From positions 26,330 to 90,329 of the forward strand of contig JAPTOF010000055.1 in the NCBI GenBank assembly GCA_028554755.1: DNA of 64,000 nt. The letters are read 5' to 3'. The notes below the pieces were generated by a model. It was not told the DNA's origin, searched no databases, and saw only the letters and a list, made by a program, of their open reading frames with translations. Positions within the stretch are counted from its first letter, which is position 1. Each line of letters begins with the position of its first letter. Positions 44,537-54,616 of the stretch are shown here, in pieces. Source of the DNA: Cordia subcordata (Eukaryota; Streptophyta; Magnoliopsida; Boraginales; Cordiaceae). Made by a program: the position numbers and the translations under genes.

Positions 44537-45443
44537 CTATTGTCGATATGCCTCGAGCTCAGGCCCGTTCCAGCTGCAAATTGTCAGTTGCGGTCGTTCG
44601 GGCTTCCTTAGGAGGACGTACTTCATGAACTTGCCGTTGAGGTCCCTCGAAGGGTTGGCGACGAAGTCGGCAATGACGTTACCTGGCTGCTCAGGCTTCA
44701 AGAGGATGCCTGTGTTAAACGCGTCGACAAAGTTGTCGTACTGTGCCTGGCTCATGCTTTGCTTGCCTTCATCGGATCGGATCAGAGCCTGCATATCGGT
44801 ATCTACCCGACCAGGGGCTATGGCAACGCTGGTGATGTCCGATTCCTCGGCAGCAAGGTGGTACGCGAGGGCGTTGACTGCCGACTTCCCGGATCCATAG
44901 GCCGACCACCCATTGTAGGGCTTGGTGGCTGCTCCTGAAGACAGCCAAACAACGGATCCGTTGGTCTTCTTGAGTTCTGCAAGTGCAGCTTGAGCCTGAC
45001 GTGGTAATTAGCACAGTCCAATGCCCTTCGTTTCGTGACCCTACCATAGCCAAATAGCTGAAGACATTGACATCGTAAACCTGCTTGAACTCCTCGATCG
45101 TGACTTCGGACAGCTTCTTCGGTGCCAAAACGCCGTGGTTGATGACTAGCCCGTCGATTTTACCAAAGGTCTTTACCGCCACATCGACCAGCTCTTTTGG
45201 TAGCTGTCGAAGTTGTCAGCATGTATGCGGAAGAATCAAGATGTTAATGATATTCACCTTCGAGTCTGTCATGTCACCGGCCACATACTCGACACGGCCC
45301 GGATGAGAACTCTTCACCTTCTCCAACAGGTCGCGCGAACGAGCGGCTAGCACGACATTATGCGACTGCGACAAGAGGCGCTGCGTAATGGCAGCGCCGA
45401 TGCCTTTGCTGGCGCCCGTCACGATAAACGTCTTCGCTGCCAT
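44537..45443 (-). CDS. Classical short-chain dehydrogenase/reductase
   Basis: Exons are 45443-45258, 45203-45045 and 44995-44537, giving 267 aa. Motifs are complete: TGASKGIG (residues about 9-16), NHGVL in place of NNAG, WLSSGA with the catalytic Ser (about 134) and SAYGSGKSAV with Tyr 148 and Lys 152, then APGRVDTDM. LAARSRD at the end of beta-2 suggests preference for NADP(H). The closest type I recall is the yeast Irc24/YIR035C benzil reductase-like group. Substrate unknown. The glycoside hydrolase gene lies 220 bp away on the same strand. Confidence 0.92.
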
Positions 45444-45664
45444 TGTTTGTCGTAAATTTTGGAGTTACCACAAAGAGCTAAATAACATCGAAACTTAAGC
45501 TCTGCGAGATGGAAAAAGACGCGGGGCATTTGTCACGGTTCGTCACTGGTGGGGCGTCTTGAACCTTTCATCATCACCAGAACATGGACTCGAGATTCCC
45601 ATCGAATATATTGCCTATTTACTACACGTACAAAGATGCCATGCTCCAATGAATTATTTCATGT

Positions 45665-47764
45665 CTAGATGCCCTCAATAACGACAACTTCGAATCGATC
45701 CAATGTTGGCAGCGCCATCTCGCCGTCCTTCGTTTCCAACCGCTGCCCGCTCACCAACGCAGTAGCAGTAACATTGCTGGCCTCGACCTTGATCAAACCT
45801 CCTGAGATCGGCAGATGCGACCCAAAGTTCTGCTTACGAGCTCCAGACATGTTGATGAGATGGATGATTGTCTCAGGGCCATTCTTGTTGACTGTCATCT
45901 CAACCTGCTCAGCCATCTTCAATGAGAAGGGCTCCTTGACCTGGCCCTCCTTTTGGAGGACCTCAGCGAAGAAGTCTCTGTACACAGCAAGACCTAGCTC
46001 GCGGTATGCGCGGCCAACGGTCATAGGGATTACGATACCCTTGCCTTGCCCGAACGCCCCGCTCCCGTAGCCGCGCTGCTCGACCTCAATGTTGCCGTAC
46101 GCCTTCTCAGGTGGTGAGAAAGCTGCGCGAGCGAGCAGCTTGTACCCACCACTTGTACCAGTCTTCCATTCAAACATGTGGTGGACACCGTACAAGGGGA
46201 CAAGAGGTCCGGAGTACACGTGCTTGGCTACGTCTTCAGCGTTGTGAGGAGGTGCGAAGTATGACGACCAGAGCAGCTCACGCTTGCCATCCTTTGCGAG
46301 CTCGCGAACGGTTGGTAGAGATTGGAGCTGCACATTTCCCTTCTCATCGACGCCACTTGAGCCAGACGCTACGAGTCTGCCACCCGCGTGTACCCAAGCA
46401 TCGAGGGCCTCGACGTCTGACGGCGCGAGCTTCCCAAGGTTGGGCAGGATGACGACTGTGTATCTCGACAGACCCCCGTTCTTCGCCGTAGCAGCAAGGT
46501 GCTCGCCAGAGATGACATCGAAGGGGGTGTGCAGCTCTTGCATGCCGGAGTAGAAGCCTTTGTACTCAGCTAATGCCTGCTCATACTGGGTGGCTGTCAT
46601 CTGCGGCCGATCTGGTTTGACGAGTGCAGTCTTTGCACAAGGTCTCATGCCGTCGTATAGTGCGATGTTCTTCTTATGAAACCTTGTAATTTCAGCTCCA
46701 ACATCCATACACAGATACGGGATACGCCCGGGAACACCCATCATGTAAGTTGAAGGGTTACCTCCACGCGAGATAGCTTGGAGCAAGTACTGAGCGAACA
46801 TGGCTGGCTCCTCGCTCGCCATGCGGTAAGGCATGTCCATGAAAGTAGTCGAATTGACCAGCACAGGTACCTCGGGTCGGTAAGAGGACCATGTGCTCAC
46901 CGTCTCGGAGGTAGCATGATGCCACATCTCGCGACCGTCCGCGTTGTTGGCCTCGTGGAACATGATGTCCGCTGTCTTGCCGAGAATCAGTCCCGCCGAG
47001 GGCAGACGCTGTGCTATGAAAGCGCGCACCCGTCCCGTCAGCTCGTCGATGACATCCCGCGCAAAAACGAGCCATTGATCGTATGTGGGATCGGCCGGTT
47101 TCGTGGGTAGAGGGAGATCTCCGTGGAGTTGCTTCCAAGCAGCTCTGCAGCTGGCACATTGGCAGACGCCGTGGTAGTGCTTGTAGTAGTCCTCCTCGTT
47201 CATCGACACCCAGTTGATGAAGAAGCCATCGACAGGATACCTCCTAGTAACCTCATCTAGGATGTCGAAGATCCTCTGCTGGTAGTATTGACCTGCTGGG
47301 CAAACAGAGACTAGTCCTCCAGTGTGCTCCTGTCTCCGCCCCTCTGGGCTCTTGTAAAGCCACTCAGGATGATCGTTGGCAACCTCCGCCGAGACTTTTG
47401 AGAAGTCCATCCTCGCGAGCAAACGGAGGTTTCTAGCCTTTGCGGCAGCCATGGCATCACTGATCAGATCACCACTTTTGCGCTTCGCGAGCCCAGCGTT
47501 TTTCGAATGGAAGGGCAGTTCTGAGGGGTACTGTGCCTGGATTCCGCCAATGCCTATGAGCCATGCTGACGCCCCGTGATTCACGATGTAGTCGGCCACA
47601 TGGTCAACGTCCATATCGACATCGATCTCGCGGAGGTTGGTCTGGAGCATGCCGAAGGGCTTCTTCCACCAGGGGTTGGGATCTGCGGGGGCGATTGAAC
47701 CCATGATTGTGATCCGTCGGGGTCCGCAGCGAAAGTCTTTCCAATTGGAATCGTTAAGCACCAC
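45665..47764 (-). CDS. GHL6-type putative glycoside hydrolase
   Basis: A single exon encodes 699 aa, or 679 aa from the in-frame Met (MGSIAP) at 47704, which I think is the likelier start. The first 380 residues look like a TIM barrel. YYQQRIFDILDEVTRRYPVDGFFINWVSMNEEDYY followed by a CQCASC cluster matches the hypothetical glycosyl hydrolase 6 pattern. The middle part (HTPFDVISGEHL ... YTVVILPNLGKL ... LDAWVHAGGRLVASG) resembles the GATase-like trimerisation domain of GH42 beta-galactosidases. A beta-rich C-terminal domain closes it. There is no signal peptide, so it is probably cytosolic. Substrate unknown; a fucosidase- or galactosidase-like activity is a guess. Confidence 0.8.
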   Translation of the reverse strand: MVLNDSNWKDFRCGPRRITIMGSIAPADPNPWWKKPFGMLQTNLREIDVDMDVDHVADYIVNHGASAWLIGIGGIQAQYPSELPFHSKNAGLAKRKSGDLISDAMAAAKARNLRLLARMDFSKVSAEVANDHPEWLYKSPEGRRQEHTGGLVSVCPAGQYYQQRIFDILDEVTRRYPVDGFFINWVSMNEEDYYKHYHGVCQCASCRAAWKQLHGDLPLPTKPADPTYDQWLVFARDVIDELTGRVRAFIAQRLPSAGLILGKTADIMFHEANNADGREMWHHATSETVSTWSSYRPEVPVLVNSTTFMDMPYRMASEEPAMFAQYLLQAISRGGNPSTYMMGVPGRIPYLCMDVGAEITRFHKKNIALYDGMRPCAKTALVKPDRPQMTATQYEQALAEYKGFYSGMQELHTPFDVISGEHLAATAKNGGLSRYTVVILPNLGKLAPSDVEALDAWVHAGGRLVASGSSGVDEKGNVQLQSLPTVRELAKDGKRELLWSSYFAPPHNAEDVAKHVYSGPLVPLYGVHHMFEWKTGTSGGYKLLARAAFSPPEKAYGNIEVEQRGYGSGAFGQGKGIVIPMTVGRAYRELGLAVYRDFFAEVLQKEGQVKEPFSLKMAEQVEMTVNKNGPETIIHLINMSGARKQNFGSHLPISGGLIKVEASNVTATALVSGQRLETKDGEMALPTLDRFEVVVIEGI

Positions 47765-48992
47765 AAGATACTTTAGAATATCGTTCGGAGAGTGTCGTCT
47801 TAGTTGCGTCGAGATTCCAGTCGGTCAGGGAGGTTGACCTCGTTTTCTATCGCTTCCAACTGCCATCATGAGCTTCTCCGAGCTTCTCCTCAGAAGGTCC
47901 ACGCGGCTGCAATGTCATCCACTTGCAGAATTCGTAAATCTTTGGTTGCCGAAAGATGTCGATGTTTCTCGCGTTGATGCTCTTGGAGACTCCAAGCTTC
48001 GAGCTCGAAGAATCGTTCTAATCGCCGGTGGTTGGGAATGCCGGCAACTTAATCTGGTAGCCGGCGATGCATGTGTTCGCCCCCCGCAAACGGTGATCGC
48101 ATGACCTCTCAGTATGTGAGTAATGATCAAACCATGAGAGCGGGGATCATGTGACGCTTTCAGCGAGGAGAGCGGTTTTGATGCGGAAAATGAATGCCGC
48201 GGTGTGTTGTGCGACGAACGACGTTGGTGATTCAGGGGATAGGCCTGGTGCCTCAGGCGTGACATACTCCTCACCAGCTTTGTACAAACTAAACTTCCGC
48301 GTGACGCGAGATTGAATCCTTTGCATCACATACCGCTCAAAAACATGAGGGGTAAACGTCCAAGAACCAGTTGACGCCCAGTTTCTGAAGTGGTAGCGCA
48401 ACATCGAAGCAACTTATTTGGTACGCTGATGACTTCGAAGCGAAGGAACGTAAAACTTCTGTAGAGGAGACATTCGCGAGAAGAGAAAAAATGTGTCCCC
48501 GAAGCTCTAAGTAATTCAGCAATGCATTGCCCGACAGTCTGCTTTAAAGCTCGCACGGCGAAGATCGCAGACTGTAGTCGGGATACCGTGCTCTCAAGCT
48601 CAAGCTTTTCGTAAAGCACACCATATACAAACCGTGCGACATATTTGAGTTTAACGGAGGGACTTGCACTGCTGTAGCGAGCATCGGCTTCAGCATAAGG
48701 TCTGCTAAGGGTGTCAACTGGACCCTGGCTAAGGGCTCCCTGATCACCCCAGCGCATGCCAGATGCGCAATGAGGATGACGCGACGCTTAATACTATGAT
48801 AAAGCTCATTTCAATTTGATGTTATCACTATGTCGTCAAAGCCGTAATCGTCAATGAAGAGACGTATAACTGTACATGAGGGCGTAATTATGGCTTCCCA
48901 GCTGCTGCAGGACTACGACTTCACCTCCGCCGCTCCTAAGCGCTGAGAACTAGTCAGTGAGAAGCGAATCAATCCACGGGCCCAGGATCTAC
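47765..48992. other. Intergenic region with one weak candidate
   Basis: About 1.2 kb. The segment 48147-48757 on the minus strand contains protein-like text in two frames (separate entry). The remainder shows nothing. Confidence 0.45.
48147..48757 (-). pseudogene. Possible gene remnant or unrecognised spliced gene
   Basis: A minus-strand frame from ATG 48757 runs 143 codons to 48326. An overlapping frame, 48404-48147, contains RNWASTGSWTFTPHVFERYV ... TPEAPGLSPESPTSF and looks protein-like. The shift between frames could be an intron, for example GTACCA ... CACTTCAG, but the tested join gives a stop soon after. It may be a decayed gene or chance. No family recognised. Confidence 0.2.
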
Positions 48993-50162
48993 TCACAACT
49001 TATGCTGCTCCATCAGCAGACCATTGACCGGGTTGACCTCCTTGTCGAACCCATTGCGCCTCTCAAACTCCTCAAACTCTTTCGTGCCTTGCCGCATATA
49101 GAGACTGTCAACAGAGCTCGGGTCGAGGCCCTTAGCTTTGGCTGCAGCGATCATTCTTTCAAGTTCGCCTTCGGCTTTGGCGCGCTTGAAACCCGCGTTA
49201 CGGGGGTACCAGACTTTGCGCTCCCTCGTTGGTTGCCACTCTGGCACTGAGTCGCGACCGAGGCCGCGAAGGATGACTTTTTCTAACAAGCTCTGATACT
49301 TTGTTTAGTTTGTTCTTATGGCTGATGGGGAAAATTGTCACTGACGTAGTTGCCGTCCTCACGATTGAGGTTGTAAGGGCTGTGGAGGGAGACGTGCGGG
49401 TTGCTGATCACTCGGGCGTAGTGAAGGAAGTTCGGGCTGGCGGTGTGTGGGAGAAGACCGTGCAGAAGAATCACATCGCCCTTCTTTGCGACCACGGTTG
49501 AGAACTGTTCATGTCCGGTAGTCATATCTGGGATATTCCGAGCAGCGACAGGAGGGTCCAGCCCCTCTGGATGGTCGTAGAGGTACTTGACGACATCTAA
49601 GGGATTCCAGGTGAGATTGCAGACCCCTGTAGTTGGCAAAAAGCATACCTGACATTGCATCTTCGCAAACCGCAGTTCCTCCCCCGTGGACAGGAATATC
49701 GGAGAAGCAATGGATGACAGTCATGGCGTTCCCCGACGAGTCGAGAAACATGCGATACCAATCATCATCCGAGTGCCACCCCTTTGACTGTCTTGGATCG
49801 AACGAGGAAGGATCTTGCTTGGACTTCTCCTCCGTACCAAAGTTGATGATGAAGGCATCACCATAGTATCGCTCCCGCACCGGATCAATGCGATCCTCAC
49901 CGCCGCAGATGTCGATGGTCTTTGCCCATGCTTCAGGAGCAAACTCTTCCGCAGGAACCTCGCGGTGACGGGGGAGGTGAAGGTACTCGGTGTGCCAGGT
50001 GGACTTGTCGATCTCGTCGTAGTCAATCCTGGTCCACAGGTCTCTCAACCACTTGTCGATGTACTCCGGTTTAATGGCGTTTTCGACCTTCAGCCATCCC
50101 TTCGTAAGAAAGTGCTCTGCTTCCTCGGCGGTGAGGGACTTGTAAGGGACCTTGACTGCCAT
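48993..50162 (-). CDS. Phytanoyl-CoA dioxygenase (PhyH)-family Fe(II)/2-oxoglutarate enzyme
   Basis: Exons are 50162-49649, 49596-49346 and 49298-48993, giving 356 aa. The iron-binding facial triad is visible: GWHSDDDW (H130, D132) and the distal His in LLHGLLPHTASPN (about 217-222). GGGTAVCEDA is typical of the fold. The C-terminal 100 residues are charged and helical. Such enzymes hydroxylate lipids, sugars, amino compounds or secondary metabolites. The gene is divergent from the Zn2Cys6 regulator with 691 bp between starts, so co-regulation is plausible. The last exon could be extended by an alternative intron (48996-48943), changing only the last residues to ...HKFA. Confidence 0.88.
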
Positions 50163-50853
50163 GGTGCGTTGTTGCTGCTCTTAACGCGGCCCTTTGATAT
50201 TTGGGGACTATTGGCAAACTATGGGGCCAAGATAGACTAGGACAAGGGAGTCTTCTGTTTTTCATATAAATTGGCTCATGCTATCGGCTATTTGATGAAA
50301 TATCTATATTGCCTTGGGTTGCCACCGTCCTTGTTGCCGTTGACCCGATCACAGCAACAAGGTGTGCGACAGCGGGCCTTACTTGCGTACGATATGTGTT
50401 ACTAAACTTCAAAGCAACTGGAGCCGGAATTTGATGTTCCGATAACCTCAAACCTCCGTCTCTGATAAGGTACTTGAGCTTCCCTAGAACCGTCCAAAAA
50501 CTAGCCCTGCGCCAACTTCAAGCCCGAACCGCGTTTTCAATAGTCACCCCATGGGGAAGAAACGTCGGGCAACCAGGAAGACGAAATTCTTATCGAGTCC
50601 ACAGTAATCACGCTTAGAACTTCCACTTTTGATACTCGCCTATCCCGCTGCGGCGTCTGCAGCAACCCATTGCCCGTAATTCCGCGCTAAAGTGGAGTGG
50701 TGGGTATGAGTTCCCAGCACGCTAAAGGAGGGGCTTCCCCGAGACTCCAAGTCGGCCGGCTATTAGAATTGGCCATCCCCCAGTTGTTGGATGAATCCGG
50801 TCTTCACCTTTTGATTTTGTCGATTGTGACAGCTCTTGTTGCCGGACGATACA
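50163..50853. promoter_or_regulatory. Divergent promoter between the PhyH and Zn2Cys6 genes
   Basis: About 0.7 kb without open frames of note. It should carry both promoters. Several CGG/CCG half-sites are visible (for example near 50472 and 50752) and could bind a binuclear-cluster factor, but they are common by chance. Confidence 0.4.
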
Positions 50854-53800
50854 ATGGCTGACGGCATGGAGTTTGAGGATCACCGGGATACCAAGGGCCC
50901 AAAACGCCGGTCCAATCGGGCTTGTCAGAAGTATGTATGGTCTTCCAAATTAGGCAGTGCGGCCATGGCTAACATCGAGCTTGTGAAGCTGTCGCTCAGT
51001 ATGTGTGTTCACTAGCTAGGAATTCCCATGACTTACTCACGTAGGCTAAAACAAAATGCGTATCAGTCGACGGAGACTCACATTGCGAAAGATGCCTAGC
51101 AACTTCGTTACCATGCTTCTTCTTGGCCAGCCGCAGGGGAAGAATCAAGGGCAGCAAGAAGTGAGTCTCTACACGTTTGTGACCAGGATGCATCTTAACC
51201 ACGAGTGACAGCCGAAGAACTCTTGAAAAGATGCACAAAGAACAGATGTCTCCAAGCGATCCCTCGAGTGGCGGTCCATCAGGTAGCTCGCAGGACCACC
51301 TGTCGCCTGGCTCTGATTACCACGAGGAAGAAACCACTTTCACATCTTGTCAGAACCAAGCTGTGAACAACGCAGGTCAATCGAGCTCGGTGCCTTTCTC
51401 TACCCAAGGACCGCCCCCAGCGAACCGTGGTCGTCACGAATTTCTACAACAGTCCGGCACGGCGACGCCATGGAACCCTCACAACCTCGCCATCAATCTT
51501 GACTCCCGCAACCAAATCAATCGAGGGACACTGGCCAAGAAGCTTCTACACATATTGGGGGAATTCCCGGTCGAAGATTCTAAAAGTGAAGACAGCGGTC
51601 AAGATGCCAAAGATCTCCAAGATCCTCTGTGGTTAATGGCGGGCTTAGCTGACAGGGGTTGGGATCTAGAAGGAAAAGGGGGTAAACGCAAAAGGGGCAC
51701 CACGCAGCGCCACACAGCACTTCCTTCCATGAACTTACCAGCCGAGGACGCCCAATTGTTGAGTCAGTGGACACCTGATGCTCTGCAAGAGCTTGAGAAG
51801 GAGCAGACTCAGTACTATGAGCATGGTATGCTGGGGTCGAAGTGCGACGTGGCTCGGGACCTTGATCCTATTCACCATGGTCTCGTCTCTGAAGAAAAGG
51901 CTCATGAGATATTTCAAGCGTAAGTTTGCTCTGTTCAACCGATGGGGGCTCATTATTCCTAATTATCATAGCTTCTGGGAGCAGATTCATCCTCAGTGGG
52001 CGCTACTCGATCCCGAATTACATACTCTAGACTATGTGCGAAGTCGATCAGCGTTACTCACTACCACTGTACTGGCAATCGGATCGACGGCACTCGGACT
52101 TCTCAACACTGACAGAGACGGACAAGTGGCAGAGTCTCTAAAGTTGCATGGCCATGTTGAAAAACTTGGCTTGGTAGTGTTTGCCACAGGTGCAAGATCA
52201 ATCGAGATAGTCCAGGCTCAGATATTGCTGTGTCGGTGGGGAGCAACTCCAAGAACGAGATTCAACGAGCAGCGATGGATTCGAGCCGGGATGTTCCCAA
52301 GAATGGCGGCAGAGATCGGACTTACTCTTCGTCGAAAGTTTGACAACATCTCTGAAATCGACGCCGGAAGGGCCGATCTGCTTAGGCGCAACGAGATCCG
52401 AACCCGAGCGTGGATGATCATCAACGAACACCGATTCTTCACGTTCAGTGGCCGTTATCCGCTAGACCTGTCTGACTTTGAATTGGATGATGCCGAAGTC
52501 AATGAGATAGCCCACGGTCGCGGTACTAGGTATCCACAATCCCTGTCCGCGCTGTACCAGCTATGGCTCTTTGATAGGGATGTACGACGAAGAGTTGAAC
52601 AGTGTCTACCTGGACATCAAGGGGCGCTATCATTGGACGCCGAGACAGAGCACATCAAGTCTTACATCGAACGATGGATACACGACAATTGCCCCAAGGA
52701 TGGGGACCCTAACCTCAACTGGCATCTTTGTCACGACGCTTTGAGCTGCTGGCTTCTGCTCGTGGTATCCATATCGAGGAAGAGATTCGTGTCTCAAGCC
52801 AAGAATGAAGGGTTAGATCAAGCAGCAAAGCTCGAAAGTCCCCACGACCAACATCGAAAGCAAAAGCAACAGCGTCTTCTCTTCGGTCTGTCTAACAGAC
52901 TCTTTAAAGAAGCACTGAAAACACCTAAAGCTTTGTTGATGACGCACCGAGCTGCTATTCTCCCATTTGCAGCCTCAATCTTCATGAGGCAGAATACGAG
53001 AAGAGACTTGGTGTTGCGAACGGCGCTACGTATGGTTGGATCCCCAGGGAAGGCATATACTCCAACATTTGTCCGCGAAGCTGGTGTCTGCATGCTTGTG
53101 ATGCTGTAAGGAACTATGTACATCGCTCTTCCGACTTAAATATGCTGACGGTGCTGAAAAGAACAAACAACATGAGGTCGCCGTACTCGGAACCTCTATC
53201 TGAAGAAACACAAGAACGAGTCCCATCCTCGGAAGGGAGCGGAGAAAACTCGAACTCGCGATCAAACTCTAACTCGACCCAATCAGACGGACCAGTACAA
53301 GCAAATATCAATCAACAAAGCTATCTGAGTGCGAGCCGTGTGAGCCAACTCCACTCGATCGACCAAGGAGTACACAGCCTCCCACAGACGTCTTCTGGCC
53401 TTGGTCCCTCGGTGGGCTTTCAGACAGACAACGACAACCTCTTCTTTAATGTATCCGATTTTCCATACGAACCAGATCCCTCCATGCCACCTCCGGGTGC
53501 ACCAAATCCCATGCACGCATTTACACCTTACAGTGCTGCTGACATGGATGCATGGATGGGCCCGCCCATGAACGACCCTGTCAGTTCTTTGAACAACCTG
53601 CACACTTTGGCAAACACGGCTGCAGAAAGAGGATTGAATTATTTTGACACGGGGTTCGGAATGCCAATCAATACTGTTCAAGGTCAGGCGGGCGGGCAAC
53701 CGCACGATGGCTCAAATTGGAGTATGGAGGATCTGTCTCCCATGAACAACACTGGGTTTGCCAGTAGCAGCGGAGCAAGCCCGGGGACGGATCGTAGTGC

Positions 53801-53864
53801 GCAGAAGGAAGCTCTACTAGCAGCTGTAGATAGACTGATCCAGCTAGCCTCGCTGATGCAATAG
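50854..53864 (+). CDS. Zn2Cys6 transcription factor
   Basis: Exons are 50854-50930, 50989-50998 (10 nt), 51045-51160, 51212-51919, 51972-53105 and 53162-53864, giving 915 aa. Splicing rebuilds a complete binuclear cluster, residues 24-50: ACQNCRSAKTKC, then VSVDGDSHC, ERC and LATSLPC (spacing C2C6C8C2C6C). The 10-nt exon supplies the second Cys. RRGRIKGSK follows as the linker. A disordered Ser/Pro region, then a middle region starting FWEQIHPQWALLDPELHTLDY, fits the fungal-specific transcription factor domain. The C-terminus is Ser/Asn/Gly-rich, with acidic and Pro-rich parts, and could activate. Target genes may be the neighbouring PhyH, glycosidase and sugar transporter genes, by position only. 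Confidence 0.9.
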
Positions 53865-54616
53865 ACATGGATGGCAGCTTCTTACTGGCAGTCCTGCGGT
53901 TGGTTGTTTTGGGGGAAACGGCTCCTGTGCATGTCACCACAGGATCCAATAGATGAGACGATCCCAGGGAGTCTCACCAGCAGCAGCAATAGCCAAGCCC
54001 AAGCACGACAATTCGAATCCGACCACACGCATGGTTATAGTCAAACATTCTAATTCCGAGTTCTTCGCAGCCTGATTACCGCAACTCTTATTGCAACCTG
54101 GTACGAAATAATACATAATGTTTCAATACAATCTAGAAAGTACGATCTTAACGGAAAACCAAACCCACGGGACGCGGCGAACTCGCCGGAAGTGTGGTTT
54201 GGATCTAGACCCCCCGGACGAAGCACGCATAACCCCGTGGGGGACATATCATAGAATCCAATCATTGGACGAGCTTGCAACCCCAGATATCAACCAAGGT
54301 TTTGAAGAGACTTCGCTGGCTCCGGCTTCTAGATCTCAAAGCCAGAAGAGGCATAGATGCGGAGATTGTGGAGGGACTATCGTCTTCTGTGGGGTACCTG
54401 GAGTAGCCGGCCTTCAAAATTCTATCTGCCGGGGGCATATTTCTGTTAGCCGTGCCCGGCATCTACATCCCCACGACAGCATCGAGCGCAACATCCCAAG
54501 ATGGCAACCTAGACCACTTGGCGGTGGTAGACATTGTCTGAGGATGCGATGCCTATATGATGGCGAACACAAGACTCCATGATCGCGTCCTTTAGGTCTA
54601 ATTCAACTCAAGCAGA
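53865..54616. other. Intergenic, promoter of the sugar transporter
   Basis: About 0.75 kb. The frame 54118-54582 is rejected as a gene. CGG/CCG triplets near 54180-54220 could be sites for a Zn2Cys6 factor (speculative). Confidence 0.5.

Noticed and set aside
48936..48996. Extra 3' intron in the PhyH gene
   Set aside because: GTGAGT...TTCTCAG looks good but changes only the last residues. The simple stop was kept as the main model.
54118..54582. 154-codon plus-strand frame before the sugar transporter
   Set aside because: Composition is His/Arg/Gly-rich without family motifs, and it covers the expected promoter.
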